Source of the DNA: Bacteroidaceae bacterium
GTDB taxonomy: Bacteria; Bacteroidota; Bacteroidia; Bacteroidales; Bacteroidaceae
DNA length: 32,464 nt
Direction of reading: 5' to 3'
NCBI GenBank assembly: GCA_017552435.1
Contig: JAFZPZ010000046.1
Coordinates: 1-32,464, forward strand
The notes below the pieces were generated by a model. The model did not search any database. It was not told where the DNA came from and saw only the letters and a list, made by a program, of their open reading frames with translations. Both the position numbers and the translations under genes were made by a program. Within the stretch, counting starts at the first letter, position 1; each line of letters opens with the position of its first letter. This document shows positions 16,951 through 25,971 of the stretch, one piece after another.

Positions 16951-16981
16951 TTGCTACATATTAAAAATATATATAACTTTG
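16951..16981 (+). promoter_or_regulatory. Promoter of the large surface-protein gene
   Basis: TTG (16951-16953), 20 bases, TAACTTTG (16974-16981). The leader from about 16988 to 17030 is A/T-rich. Confidence 0.8.
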
Positions 16982-17030
16982 GGCCAGAATATGTATAATT
17001 AACCCTATTTATTAACTAAATCTTTCAAGT

Positions 17031-20000
17031 ATGAAGAAACATTTTCTTTTTCTTGCAACGTTAGTTCTTGGCTTGGGTCAGCTATTTGCCGACGAAGCCA
17101 CGTTCAACGTAAGTGATTTGAAGGCGACACTACCGTCTGACAATTCAAAAATTGAGATTCCGTACACATGGAAGGTAGCACCCTATCATGTTTCGGTTAA
17201 CATCGCCAAAAAAGATGGAACGGAAGCAAGTCTTGCTGTAGGTAGTACGATTAATCTGACTTCTGCATACCAGTTCACGGTATCTGTGGCTGGTGAGGGC
17301 GTCATTAGCGGTATCAAGATTACTACCAATCCTGCCACTCAAACGGGTAATGCAACAGCCAGCGTAGGTAGTTATGAGAGTGGCAAATGGACTCCTGCTA
17401 TTGGTGCATCCACAAATTCTGTGACTTTCACTTGCACGGGCACTTTCCGTCTAACCCAGATCTACGTGGAGTACACGCCAGATCCGAACTACAATCCTGT
17501 AGATCCCGTCGATCCCAATGAGCCTTTCGAGGCAAAACCGATTGACAACATCATGACCTACACGGGAACTGAGCCCTATGTGTACGACCGTACCAGTCAA
17601 AAGTTCTACGCTCTGAACAGCCTGGGCGATTACGAGGAGTATGGCGTTTACACTGAAGTAAACACCCTGAAGGTAGCTAGTGCTGGTGCAACAGAGATCG
17701 AGTACATCAAGGGCAACGGTTCTAACCCCTACATCAACTTGGGTTATATTCCAAAGGCAAATTCGAAGGCCGTTTGTACCCTGATTTCAGAAGAAGGTCC
17801 AGACTGGAAAGCTGCATACGGTTGCGGTTACTACAGCGGTGGTTGGAAAGACCGCTTCTGCTTCTTCACAACAAATGCCACCATCAACTTGGGTGGCGAA
17901 ACTGGCAACAAAGAAGCAATGCGCTATGGAGAGAAGATTGTGACTGTTCTGGATGCAGTTGCTGGCAAAATGGATATCTACGAAGCTGACGGCACAACCC
18001 TTATCGGCACAATCACCGACTCACCGAAGACTGCCGACTGCAAAACTCCTCTCTATGTCTTCGCACAGAACAAGGACGTTCCTGGCGGCGGCACTCAGAC
18101 CGATTGCTACAACCCCTACATGACCCTCTACAGCCTGAAACTTTATGAAGGCGAGACACTCGTTATGGACCTGGTTCCCGTTGTTACCGGCGAAGGTAAG
18201 GGCGGTCTGAAGGACAAGCTGACAGGTACTGTTTACACATCTGCCAACAGCGGCACTTTTGACCTGAGCCCCGACGCAGCAGCTGCAGGTGAAGGCGGCA
18301 TCCCCGTTTACGAAGGCAAGATGGTTATTTATAATGGTCATCTGTACGAATATACTGGCGGCGAGTTTGTTGACAAGGGCGCTTTGACCTATCAGCCCGT
18401 CAGGGATCTCGACCCTGCTTATCGCAACCTCTCGAACTGGAGCTACCCCAGTTCAACATACGACAGCACCTTTGGTGTGAACGTCTATGACGAAGCAACT
18501 GGTGGTAACAGACTCGATCCTTACGAAGGTAAGGGTGGATGGGAGCCTCTGTACTTCAAGCTTGAAGGTCTGACAAAGGGCGACACCTATCGTGCATCGT
18601 TCAACTATTCCGGCACAGCTTGGCATTCTTGGAGCTCATACACCATTCTGCCATTCTTCGTACTTGACTACGAGACCATGCCTGGTACGGCATTCAACGA
18701 TCCCGATCAGGCTTTGGGTTACATTGCTCTGCCCAACACAGAGACAATCAACCAGCCCTACTCGACCAGCTTCACAGCCAACCACGACTATGCATTGCTG
18801 TGCATCCAGTTCGGCGTATGTGACGACGGCAGCCACGATCCTGCATTTGCTTTCGAATTCAATAACATCACCATCGAACAGCAGATTTATCCCGCGGCTT
18901 ACAGAAAAATTACTTTTGCAGATCTTGTGAAGTACACAGAACTGGAGTACATCGAGAGCACAGGTGCAGCCCGCGAGAACGCATTCACCCTGCCCTACAG
19001 CCCTGTTACTGCTACACAGATTGATGCGAAGTTCAATGTATATGACACCTCCAGCGGATGGACCGGCATCTTCAGTGCACGTAACACTCATGCCGGAACA
19101 GGTATCAGCCTCTACATGAACGGTAACAACCGGGCCTTCTTCGGCTACTTCACCGGTGGTACAACAGGCGCTGGTGACGAATTCGCACCCTTTGCACTCA
19201 ACACCGACTACACCGTTTCTGCCGACGTTACCAAGCTGGTTGTAAATGGTGAGGAATATCCGACTGGCAATACTGTAACCAACCCGACGACACGTAACCT
19301 GTCACTCTTTGCTAACCCCGAATGGGACAACCCAATGCGCGGTCGCTACTACTACTGCACCATCAGCGAAGGCGGTGAGGTTCTCTACAGCTTCAAGCCT
19401 GCAATGCGTCACGACGGTGTCTTCGGCTTCTACGACAAGGCTACCAAGACATTCGTTATGCCCGCAAAGGGTACACTCGAGGGTTATGGCTACAAGAAGC
19501 TTGCTGACCAGGTTTATATAACATTCTCCGACGAGCTTCGTATCGTAATGGTAGGCACAACTGCTCAGTTCATGCCCGACGTAGATAACCTGGACGGTGC
19601 AACCTTCACATGGACATCTTCCGACGAAAGCATTGCTACCGTTGCTTCCGATGGTACCGTAACTGGTGTTGCTGCCGGTAAGGTTACCATCACTGCTGAA
19701 ACTGAAGCTGATGGCGGTTGGACTGCAAGCTACGAGCTGACTGTTTCCGAGCCCAACTTCCTCCGTAAGGATGTGGATGGCGTTGGTTATGCAGTTGTTA
19801 CAGGCGGCAATGGCTGGTACCAAGAGGGCAGCTATGACTTCAGAGTCGATAAGTTGTGCGATGGCGACGCAACAACGAACTTCGGTTGCAATGGCGTAGA
19901 AGATGCATGGGCCATCTTCATTGCCAGCGAACCCGTTGCTGTTAAGCAGTACTCTATCGTAACAGGTTATGACAACTACGAATATCCTGCTCAGAATCCT

Positions 20001-21380
20001 GTCAGCTGGAAGCTCGAAGGCTCTAACGACAACGATGTCTGGACACTCATCGACGAAAGAGTTCAAACCTATGAGCTTCAGGCTAAGAACCTGGAAGAGT
20101 TTGTATTCCCCGTAAACGGAACAGAGAAGTATAAGTTCTTCAAGTTTACTGCAACTCAGCTTGCCAATGGCCTGGAACTTGGCGAATTCTGGATCAACGA
20201 ACAGGAACACAATTATGGTTCAATACAAGCCACTGTTACCGATGCTACCTGCACACAACCAGGCTCAGTGGTATTTGTATGCGCTATGTGTAATGCTCTA
20301 CACTCGGAGGCAATCGATTGTGTTGACCACACCTACGAGAAGGGCGTCTGCACAGTTTGCGGTGCTAAGGCTTCCGAGGTTGTGCTTCTGCCGAACGGTC
20401 AGGAGGCTCCTTACTATGCTAAGTTCGTTCACGTGGACGGCGTTTTGGATGGCGTAGGTTCTATTGCAGATAATTGGACTGCTCCCGACTTCGACGACTC
20501 CGAATGGGGCGAGCTGATGATGCCTCTCGGCACCAACGGATATGGCGTTCAGCACACAATCTGGGTTAACGACTACAACACCTTCTACTTTCGTCGTAAC
20601 TTCTACGTAGATGATCCTTCTGCATTCACCACGCTGACGCTGAAGACCCTCCACGACGACGATTATGCAGTTTATGTGAATGGTACTCTCATCCAGGAGG
20701 CTACAGGTTGGACTAATGGTACTAACTGGGTTGTTCTTGAAGTTGATCCCGCACTGCTTGTTCAGGGCAACAATACCGTTGCTATGTACATCGAGCAGAA
20801 CTGGGGCGGCGCATATTGCGACTTCAGCCTCGAAGGTACTGTTGGTGCTACTATCGAAGTTAGCGATGCCAAGTATGCTACCTTCTTTGCTCCGTTCGAT
20901 ATTGACTTCACAGATGCTGAAGTTACAGCAAATGCAGCTAAGTTCAACGGAACATCCGTTCGACTCACTCCTGTGACCACCGTTCCTGCTGGAACCGCAG
21001 TTGTAATCAGTGGTGAAGAAGGCACATACACTGTACCCAAGACCACCGATGCAAAACTCGGCGCTCAGAACGAACTCGTTGCTGCTATCAGAGACGTGAC
21101 TGCCGACGGAACTCAGTACATCCTCGCCAAGGATGAGGACAAGGTTGGCTTCTTCAAAGCAACTGCAGGCAGCACCATCACTACCGGTAAGGGCTTCCTC
21201 GTTCTTTCTGCTCCTGCTGCAGTCAAGGACTTCTATCCCTTCGATCTTGGAGATGCAACTGGCATCTCTGGTCTCAATGTTGACGATGAGAACGCAGTCA
21301 TCTACAACATCGCCGGTCAGCGTGTCAGCAAGACTCAGAAAGGCGTGAACATTATTAATGGTAAGAAAGTTTTAAAATAA
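17031..21380 (+). CDS. Large multidomain surface protein (LamG-like x2, BIG2, discoidin, jelly roll)
   Basis: A 1449-residue secreted protein with no catalytic site I can recognise. After a signal peptide (1-20) come a beta domain (to about 145); a LamG/concanavalin-like domain (about 220-412) with EYIKGNGSNPYINLGY and LYSLKLYEGETLVMDLVP; a beta-sandwich (about 464-620); a second LamG-like domain (about 636-817); a BIG2 Ig-like domain (about 828-908, TWTSSDESIATV); a discoidin/F5-8C-like domain (about 910-1058); a Cys-rich segment with paired CxxC (about 1059-1120); a galactose-binding jelly-roll domain (about 1121-1274); and a C-terminal beta region ending IYNIAGQRVSKTQKGVNIINGKKVLK-like, a short T9SS-type tail. 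The domains point to adhesion or glycan binding at the cell surface; the ligand is unknown. Codon use is typical of the neighbouring genes by eye. Confidence 0.8.
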   Translation: MKKHFLFLATLVLGLGQLFADEATFNVSDLKATLPSDNSKIEIPYTWKVAPYHVSVNIAKKDGTEASLAVGSTINLTSAYQFTVSVAGEGVISGIKITTNPATQTGNATASVGSYESGKWTPAIGASTNSVTFTCTGTFRLTQIYVEYTPDPNYNPVDPVDPNEPFEAKPIDNIMTYTGTEPYVYDRTSQKFYALNSLGDYEEYGVYTEVNTLKVASAGATEIEYIKGNGSNPYINLGYIPKANSKAVCTLISEEGPDWKAAYGCGYYSGGWKDRFCFFTTNATINLGGETGNKEAMRYGEKIVTVLDAVAGKMDIYEADGTTLIGTITDSPKTADCKTPLYVFAQNKDVPGGGTQTDCYNPYMTLYSLKLYEGETLVMDLVPVVTGEGKGGLKDKLTGTVYTSANSGTFDLSPDAAAAGEGGIPVYEGKMVIYNGHLYEYTGGEFVDKGALTYQPVRDLDPAYRNLSNWSYPSSTYDSTFGVNVYDEATGGNRLDPYEGKGGWEPLYFKLEGLTKGDTYRASFNYSGTAWHSWSSYTILPFFVLDYETMPGTAFNDPDQALGYIALPNTETINQPYSTSFTANHDYALLCIQFGVCDDGSHDPAFAFEFNNITIEQQIYPAAYRKITFADLVKYTELEYIESTGAARENAFTLPYSPVTATQIDAKFNVYDTSSGWTGIFSARNTHAGTGISLYMNGNNRAFFGYFTGGTTGAGDEFAPFALNTDYTVSADVTKLVVNGEEYPTGNTVTNPTTRNLSLFANPEWDNPMRGRYYYCTISEGGEVLYSFKPAMRHDGVFGFYDKATKTFVMPAKGTLEGYGYKKLADQVYITFSDELRIVMVGTTAQFMPDVDNLDGATFTWTSSDESIATVASDGTVTGVAAGKVTITAETEADGGWTASYELTVSEPNFLRKDVDGVGYAVVTGGNGWYQEGSYDFRVDKLCDGDATTNFGCNGVEDAWAIFIASEPVAVKQYSIVTGYDNYEYPAQNPVSWKLEGSNDNDVWTLIDERVQTYELQAKNLEEFVFPVNGTEKYKFFKFTATQLANGLELGEFWINEQEHNYGSIQATVTDATCTQPGSVVFVCAMCNALHSEAIDCVDHTYEKGVCTVCGAKASEVVLLPNGQEAPYYAKFVHVDGVLDGVGSIADNWTAPDFDDSEWGELMMPLGTNGYGVQHTIWVNDYNTFYFRRNFYVDDPSAFTTLTLKTLHDDDYAVYVNGTLIQEATGWTNGTNWVVLEVDPALLVQGNNTVAMYIEQNWGGAYCDFSLEGTVGATIEVSDAKYATFFAPFDIDFTDAEVTANAAKFNGTSVRLTPVTTVPAGTAVVISGEEGTYTVPKTTDAKLGAQNELVAAIRDVTADGTQYILAKDEDKVGFFKATAGSTITTGKGFLVLSAPAAVKDFYPFDLGDATGISGLNVDDENAVIYNIAGQRVSKTQKGVNIINGKKVLK

Positions 21381-21401
21381 GACTTTAAGATATTAAGAAA
21401 A

Positions 21402-21454
21402 TAAGAAAGGGCTGTGTGTGCGGCTCTAATGGTCAAGCACCAGCCACTTTCTTA
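21402..21454. other. Hairpin between the surface-protein gene and the small peptide gene
   Basis: TAAGAAAGGGCTG (21402-21414) pairs with CAGCCACTTTCTTA (21441-21454) with one bulged base. There is no T-run, so it may be an attenuator or mRNA-processing site rather than a full stop. Confidence 0.5.
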
Positions 21455-21494
21455 CATTATCTTATTTTCACAATTTCTAAATTTCTTATTATAT

Positions 21495-21650
21495 ATGAAG
21501 AAGACATATTTTGTTCCTGCCTTGAAGGTAGAAGAGGCTATGGCCGCTCAGATGCTGGCTGAAAGCCTGGCAATCAGCGACGATCCGGTTGATGGCGGCG
21601 ACGCCCTCACCAAGGAAGATAACAGTTGGGATATCTGGGGCGACGAATAA
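21495..21650 (+). CDS. Small 51-residue peptide of unknown function
   Basis: A 51-residue frame starting MKKTYFVPALKVEEAMAAQ and ending in an acidic, tryptophan-containing tail (EDNSWDIWGDE). I recognise the general pattern (MKKxYxxP start, acidic tail) as common among uncharacterised small Prevotella/Bacteroidales proteins, but know no function. There is no hydrophobic signal. A double glycine at DDPVDGG|DAL resembles a GG-type leader end, which is only suggestive. It lies 114 bases after the surface-protein gene on the same strand and just before a strong terminator, so it is probably the last gene of that transcript. The ATG at 21495 is preferred over an upstream in-frame ATG at 21414, which would put a hairpin inside the gene. 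Confidence 0.65.
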   Translation: MKKTYFVPALKVEEAMAAQMLAESLAISDDPVDGGDALTKEDNSWDIWGDE

Positions 21651-21668
21651 AAGCCCCACTAAATAAAA

Positions 21669-21701
21669 GAACCCCCGAGACAAAATCTCGGGGGTTTCTT
21701 T
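21669..21701. terminator. Bidirectional terminator
   Basis: AACCCCCGAGA (21670-21680) and TCTCGGGGGTT (21686-21696) form an 11-bp perfect stem around CAAAA, with TCTTT after it on the plus strand and TCTTTTATTT after it on the minus strand. It should end both the surface-protein/peptide transcript and the convergent phosphatase gene. Confidence 0.92.
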
Positions 21702-21750
21702 ATTGGCCTATAGGGCTTATGAGGCTTATAGGGACTATGAGTTATGGGTT

Positions 21751-23103
21751 CTATCTCTTTTTGCTTATAGTAACAGTCTCACAAACTTCACCGGAATAGA
21801 TATTGTGAACAGTAATGACTAGTTTCCCGTTTACGATTTCTCCGTCTATCACAGTTGGGAAATGCCCTTCTTCCTTGCCCGTCATATTTGGGCCGCCGCC
21901 AACTATTTGCATCCACTTGTGTGCTTCATTGGGTTGGTCGAGCCGATAAACATGCTGGTGAGCAGTGAGCAAGAGTTGACAACCAGCCTTTTCGAGTATC
22001 GGTCCCCAAAGTTTGGAGCAAGTACGTTGCCACTCTGCAAAATTGCCCTTATAATTATCAGCAACATCGGCTGGATAAAGATCACCGGGATTCACATCAG
22101 GACGAGGATCGTATAGAGGAATATGGCAAAAAGCAACGAGGTAAGGTGCATTCTTTATCTCAGGCTGTTTCAGCGCATCACTCAACCAAGTCTGCTGAGC
22201 TACTCGATATGGCTCGCTAACGAAAAGGTTGCAGAATCTGGGATTGGTATCTACTTTGTCTTCAGCTGTGTCAAGGCCTACCAGAGCAATGTCTCCCATG
22301 CGAACAGCGAAGTTACGACCCAAGTCCCAATCGCGAGGCTTTCGCTCTTCTGGCTGGCGATACATCCACACACGCTCCAGATGGCGGTTTGCCATACCTC
22401 GGTTGTCGTGATTTCCGGGACAGAAAATATACGGGATATTAGCCGCATAATCTTTTCGCTCAATTTCCGGTTTGAGGAAGATACGTTTCTGTGCAGTAAT
22501 CGTCTCTTCTACATTGCAGGCATCGCCGTTCCAAATAACACAAGTAGGTTGCAGCTGCATTACCTTGTCGATAGTTGGACCGAAAGCTTTCCAACTGGCG
22601 TGCGTATCATTAATGACGCAAAAATGAGGGACCGCCAGCTTCCCTGCAGTACGGAAAGAGTAGATATGCTCTCTCTCTTCGTTTCCTGTAATGCTAATAT
22701 GATAGCCGTCTTTGTACTCGATACGGTCGGCACCTATCTTATAATAATATAATGTATTTGGTTTAAGGTCAGTCAGACGTACACGGATCACTTCGTTGTC
22801 CATATCCGTCACGCGATAACCTCCGCACCAAACCTTCTTCCCGTCACTCAGATCCGGCTTCTCGCCATAGATAACATAGCCATTTGCCCAATCGGTTACG
22901 CTGAAGGCAATACCCATACTGGTTTCTGCATAATTCTGCAGGACAGGCTCGCTATCAATCAACGGTTTTGACTCCGCACCTTCCTGTGCCGTTTTCGATT
23001 CTTCATCTACAGGAAGGAGCTTATCTGCTGCCATAACATCGGATGCTATACTGCCAGAAGCAGCTACGAGGGCAGCATTTCGCAGAAAATCACGTCTCTT
23101 CAT
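21751..23103 (-). CDS. Tat-type metallophosphatase with purple-acid-phosphatase-like N-terminal domain
   Basis: A 450-residue exported calcineurin-like phosphoesterase. The N-terminus KRRDFLRNAALVAA fits a twin-arginine signal. About residues 60-150 form a fibronectin-like domain of the type before purple acid phosphatases (PNTLYYYKIG). The metal-binding blocks appear in order: NDTH (Asp166), WNGDACN, PGNHD (about 229-233), FCHIP and TAHQHVYR. Natural substrate unknown; phosphomonoesters or diesters are expected for the family. An in-frame ATG at 23139 lies upstream of the promoter box, so 23103 is the start. It is divergent from the hexuronate operon and ends at the bidirectional terminator. 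Confidence 0.87.
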   Translation of the reverse strand: MKRRDFLRNAALVAASGSIASDVMAADKLLPVDEESKTAQEGAESKPLIDSEPVLQNYAETSMGIAFSVTDWANGYVIYGEKPDLSDGKKVWCGGYRVTDMDNEVIRVRLTDLKPNTLYYYKIGADRIEYKDGYHISITGNEEREHIYSFRTAGKLAVPHFCVINDTHASWKAFGPTIDKVMQLQPTCVIWNGDACNVEETITAQKRIFLKPEIERKDYAANIPYIFCPGNHDNRGMANRHLERVWMYRQPEERKPRDWDLGRNFAVRMGDIALVGLDTAEDKVDTNPRFCNLFVSEPYRVAQQTWLSDALKQPEIKNAPYLVAFCHIPLYDPRPDVNPGDLYPADVADNYKGNFAEWQRTCSKLWGPILEKAGCQLLLTAHQHVYRLDQPNEAHKWMQIVGGGPNMTGKEEGHFPTVIDGEIVNGKLVITVHNIYSGEVCETVTISKKR

Positions 23104-23127
23104 ATAACTTCTTGTTTTAATCTCCTG

Positions 23128-23135
23128 CAAAGATA
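23128..23135 (-). promoter_or_regulatory. -7 box of the metallophosphatase promoter
   Basis: TATCTTTG on the minus strand, followed by CAGGAG, 24 bases before the ATG at 23103. No convincing -33 TTG is visible. Confidence 0.6.
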
Positions 23136-23248
23136 GCATTAATTTCCTTTTGTTCCATTCCTTTCATCATCTTATTGTAAGGATAATAGGCTTTTTTACT
23201 ATTAGACAGCAAAATAATACAATCACGCACAACTTTTCTGCAAAGAAA

Positions 23249-23279
23249 TTGATTGTTAGGATTATTCTTGCTAAATTTG
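23249..23279 (+). promoter_or_regulatory. Promoter of the hexuronate operon
   Basis: TTG (23249-23251), 20 bases, TAAATTTG (23272-23279), giving a leader of about 20 bases before exuT. The divergent promoter for the phosphatase lies about 115 bases away, leaving room for an operator I cannot identify. Confidence 0.8.
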
Positions 23280-23306
23280 CACAATGAAATAAACAAATCA
23301 TAGGTT

Positions 23307-24767
23307 ATGAATAACAATTTTAATTCGGCCAAGATGACCAATTACCGTTGGATTATCTGCTCAATGCTCTTTATCGCTACAACAGTAAACTATATGGACC
23401 GTCAGGTTTTATCATTAACCTGGAAGGATTTCATTGCTCCCGAGTTTCACTGGACAAACTCCGATTACGGCGACATCACAGCCGCATTTTCCATCTTCTA
23501 TGCCTTCGTGAGCCTCTTCTCAGGCAAGTTCATTGACTGGGTGGGCACGAAGAAAGGCTATCTCATTGCCATCTTTGTCTGGAGCCTGGGTGCCTGTATG
23601 CACGCAGGTTGCGGCTGGCTGACGATGTATATTCATGGCCTCGAGAATATGGAAGCACTACGATTGGTTGAAGCAGGTAGCACTTTGGCATTGGCAGTCT
23701 CTACAACCAGTGTGTGGCTCTTCATGGTGTGCCGCATGGTGCTCGCCATAGGTGAGAGCGGCAACTTCCCAGCCGCTATCAAGGTCACCGCCGAGTACTT
23801 CCCAAAGAAAGATCGCGCGCTTGCTACCAGTATCTTCAACTCCGGCGCGTCTGTCGGGGCGCTGGTGGCTCCCATCTCCATCCCCTTCCTCGCACGGGCC
23901 TATGGTTGGGAGTGGGCTTTCATCATCATTGGTGGACTGGGGTTCCTCTGGATGGGCTTCTGGTTCTTTATGTATGAAAAGCCCGAAAAGAACAAGCACG
24001 TGAACAAGGAAGAATTGGCGTATGTCAATCAGGATGAAGCCAATGCTGCCGTCGATGCTATCGCCCAGGAAGAGCCCAAGCAAGCAGGCATCCCCATTTG
24101 GAAATGTTTCCTGCTTCGCCACACCTGGAGCTACATCTGCGGCAAGTTCTTCACAGACGGTGTATGGTGGTTCCTGCTGTTCTGGGCACCTGCATACTTC
24201 AGTGTTCAATACGGCTATCGCAGCGACTCCGCGATGGGTGCCACACTCATCTTTGTTGTCTATCTCATCGTTACAGTGGTGAGCATAGCTGCCGGCGGAT
24301 ATCTGCCCAAGTTCTTTATAGTACAACGCGGTATGGAAGCCTATGCAGGACGTCTGCGTGCCATGTTCATGTTTGCCCTTCTGCCCATCTTCGCCCTTTT
24401 CGCTCAACCACTGGGACAATACAGTGTATGGTGGCCTGCCATTATCATCGGTTTAGCTGGTGCCGGGCATCAGTCGTGGTCGGCTAACCTCTACTCTACT
24501 GTCGGAGACATGTTCCCCAAGAGTGCAATTGCTACCATTACAGGAATCGGTACGATGACAGGAGGAATCGCCTCATTTGCCATCAACAAGGGGGCCGGAT
24601 GGCTTTTTGACTACACCGAGGGTCTTGGTTCTGCTTTTCATTTCCTCGGTTTCGAGGGGTTGGAAGCAGGCTACATGATTATTTTCTGCTATTGTGCTGT
24701 GGCCTATCTCATTGCATGGGCTTGCATGAAGACCCTTGTGCCACGATATAAGAAAGTAGAACTTTAA
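23307..24767 (+). CDS. exuT: Hexuronate (glucuronate/galacturonate) MFS transporter
   Basis: A 486-residue major facilitator of the ACS/ExuT type. The N-terminal block NYMDRQVLSLTW and the loop GKFIDWVGTKKG after the second helix are typical, as is CRMVLAIGESGNFPAAIK. About 12 hydrophobic segments are visible, with a long charged cytoplasmic loop (about 220-255) in the middle. It should bring glucuronate and/or galacturonate across the inner membrane with protons. uxuA begins 13 bases later and uxuB and uxaC follow, which strongly supports hexuronate as substrate. Confidence 0.92.
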   Translation: MNNNFNSAKMTNYRWIICSMLFIATTVNYMDRQVLSLTWKDFIAPEFHWTNSDYGDITAAFSIFYAFVSLFSGKFIDWVGTKKGYLIAIFVWSLGACMHAGCGWLTMYIHGLENMEALRLVEAGSTLALAVSTTSVWLFMVCRMVLAIGESGNFPAAIKVTAEYFPKKDRALATSIFNSGASVGALVAPISIPFLARAYGWEWAFIIIGGLGFLWMGFWFFMYEKPEKNKHVNKEELAYVNQDEANAAVDAIAQEEPKQAGIPIWKCFLLRHTWSYICGKFFTDGVWWFLLFWAPAYFSVQYGYRSDSAMGATLIFVVYLIVTVVSIAAGGYLPKFFIVQRGMEAYAGRLRAMFMFALLPIFALFAQPLGQYSVWWPAIIIGLAGAGHQSWSANLYSTVGDMFPKSAIATITGIGTMTGGIASFAINKGAGWLFDYTEGLGSAFHFLGFEGLEAGYMIIFCYCAVAYLIAWACMKTLVPRYKKVEL

Positions 24768-24780
24768 ATCGATTATTCTC

Positions 24781-25959
24781 ATGATGGAGAAAACATGGCG
24801 TTGGTTTGGACGCAAGGATAAGATAACACTCGATATGTTGCGCCAGATTGGCGTGGAAGGTATCGTAACAGCCCTTCACGATGTGCCTAACGGAGAAATT
24901 TGGACCGTAGAGCAGATAAACGACCTAAAGGAATACATTGAGAACTACGGACTGCGTTGGAGTGTTGTAGAAAGCCTTCCCGTATGCGAAAGCATCAAAT
25001 ATGGAGGCCCCGACAGAGACGAGCTGATAGAGAAATACAAGGTCTCTCTTGCCAATCTGGGTAAGTGCGGCATCCATACCATCTGTTACAACTTCATGCC
25101 TGTACTCGACTGGGCACGTACCGACCTTGAGAATCCCAATGGCGACGGCACATCCAGTCTCTACTTCAATCATGCCGAGTTTGCGTACTTCGATTGCCAG
25201 ATTCTCAAACGCAAAGGCGCAGAAGCAGATTATACCCCAGAGACATTGGCCAAAGTAGAAGAAATGAAGAAGGTCTTCACGCAGGAAGACGAGCATCGCC
25301 TGGTGGAGAATATCATCGTAAAGACACAGGGCTTTGTAAATGGCAACATCAAGGAAGACGACGAGAAACCCGTCGAGATATTCCGTTCCCTGCTGGAACT
25401 CTACAAGGACATCACCCCCGATAAGTTGCGCCAGAATATGAAGTATTTCCTCGAAGCCATCATGCCTGTCTGCGACGAGTGGAACATGAATATGTGTGTA
25501 CATCCCGACGATCCTCCCTTGCAGATTCTGGGCTTGCCCCGTATCGTCACCTGCGACAAAGATATAGAATGGTTCCTGAATGCCGTTCCCAACGAGCACA
25601 ACGGACTTACCTTCTGCGCAGGCTCTCTCAGTGCCGGCGCTCACAACGATGTGCCTGCTTTGGCCGAGAAGTATGCCAAGCGTACCCACTTTGTACACCT
25701 GCGCAGCACGAATGTCTTTCCCAATGGCGATTTCAAGGAAGCTAGCCATCTGGGCGGTAGGGCCCACATCATAGACCTTGTCCGTATTTTCCAGAAGCAG
25801 AAACCTGGTCTTCCTATGCGCGTTGACCACGCTCCCCTGATGCTGGGTGACGAGAGGATGGGCTATAATGCAGGCTACAGCTTCCACGGGCGCATGCTAG
25901 CCCTAGGTCAGGTAGAGGGTGTTATGGCTGTTGTAGATAACGAATTAGGAATCAAATAA
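24781..25959 (+). CDS. uxuA: Mannonate dehydratase
   Basis: A 392-residue TIM-barrel enzyme of normal length. It removes water from D-mannonate to give 2-keto-3-deoxy-D-gluconate, needing a divalent metal. Characteristic segments are TWRWFGRKDKITL at the N-terminus, NFMPVLDWARTDL, the metal-region CVHPDDPP, the HFVHLRSTNVFPNGDF block, and the C-terminal DHAPLM. Start ATG at 24781 or 24784. It sits between the transporter and the oxidoreductase with 12-13-base gaps, so the three are one transcript. Confidence 0.96.
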   Translation: MMEKTWRWFGRKDKITLDMLRQIGVEGIVTALHDVPNGEIWTVEQINDLKEYIENYGLRWSVVESLPVCESIKYGGPDRDELIEKYKVSLANLGKCGIHTICYNFMPVLDWARTDLENPNGDGTSSLYFNHAEFAYFDCQILKRKGAEADYTPETLAKVEEMKKVFTQEDEHRLVENIIVKTQGFVNGNIKEDDEKPVEIFRSLLELYKDITPDKLRQNMKYFLEAIMPVCDEWNMNMCVHPDDPPLQILGLPRIVTCDKDIEWFLNAVPNEHNGLTFCAGSLSAGAHNDVPALAEKYAKRTHFVHLRSTNVFPNGDFKEASHLGGRAHIIDLVRIFQKQKPGLPMRVDHAPLMLGDERMGYNAGYSFHGRMLALGQVEGVMAVVDNELGIK

Positions 25960-25971
25960 AAGAATATCCAC

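Noticed and set aside
19302-20210. Long open frame (302 codons) opposite the large surface-protein gene
   Set aside because: No signal, promoter or motif; antisense shadow.
24925-25887. Long open frame (320 codons) on the minus strand opposite uxuA
   Set aside because: uxuA is certain on the plus strand; the antisense frame has no motif or regulatory signals.
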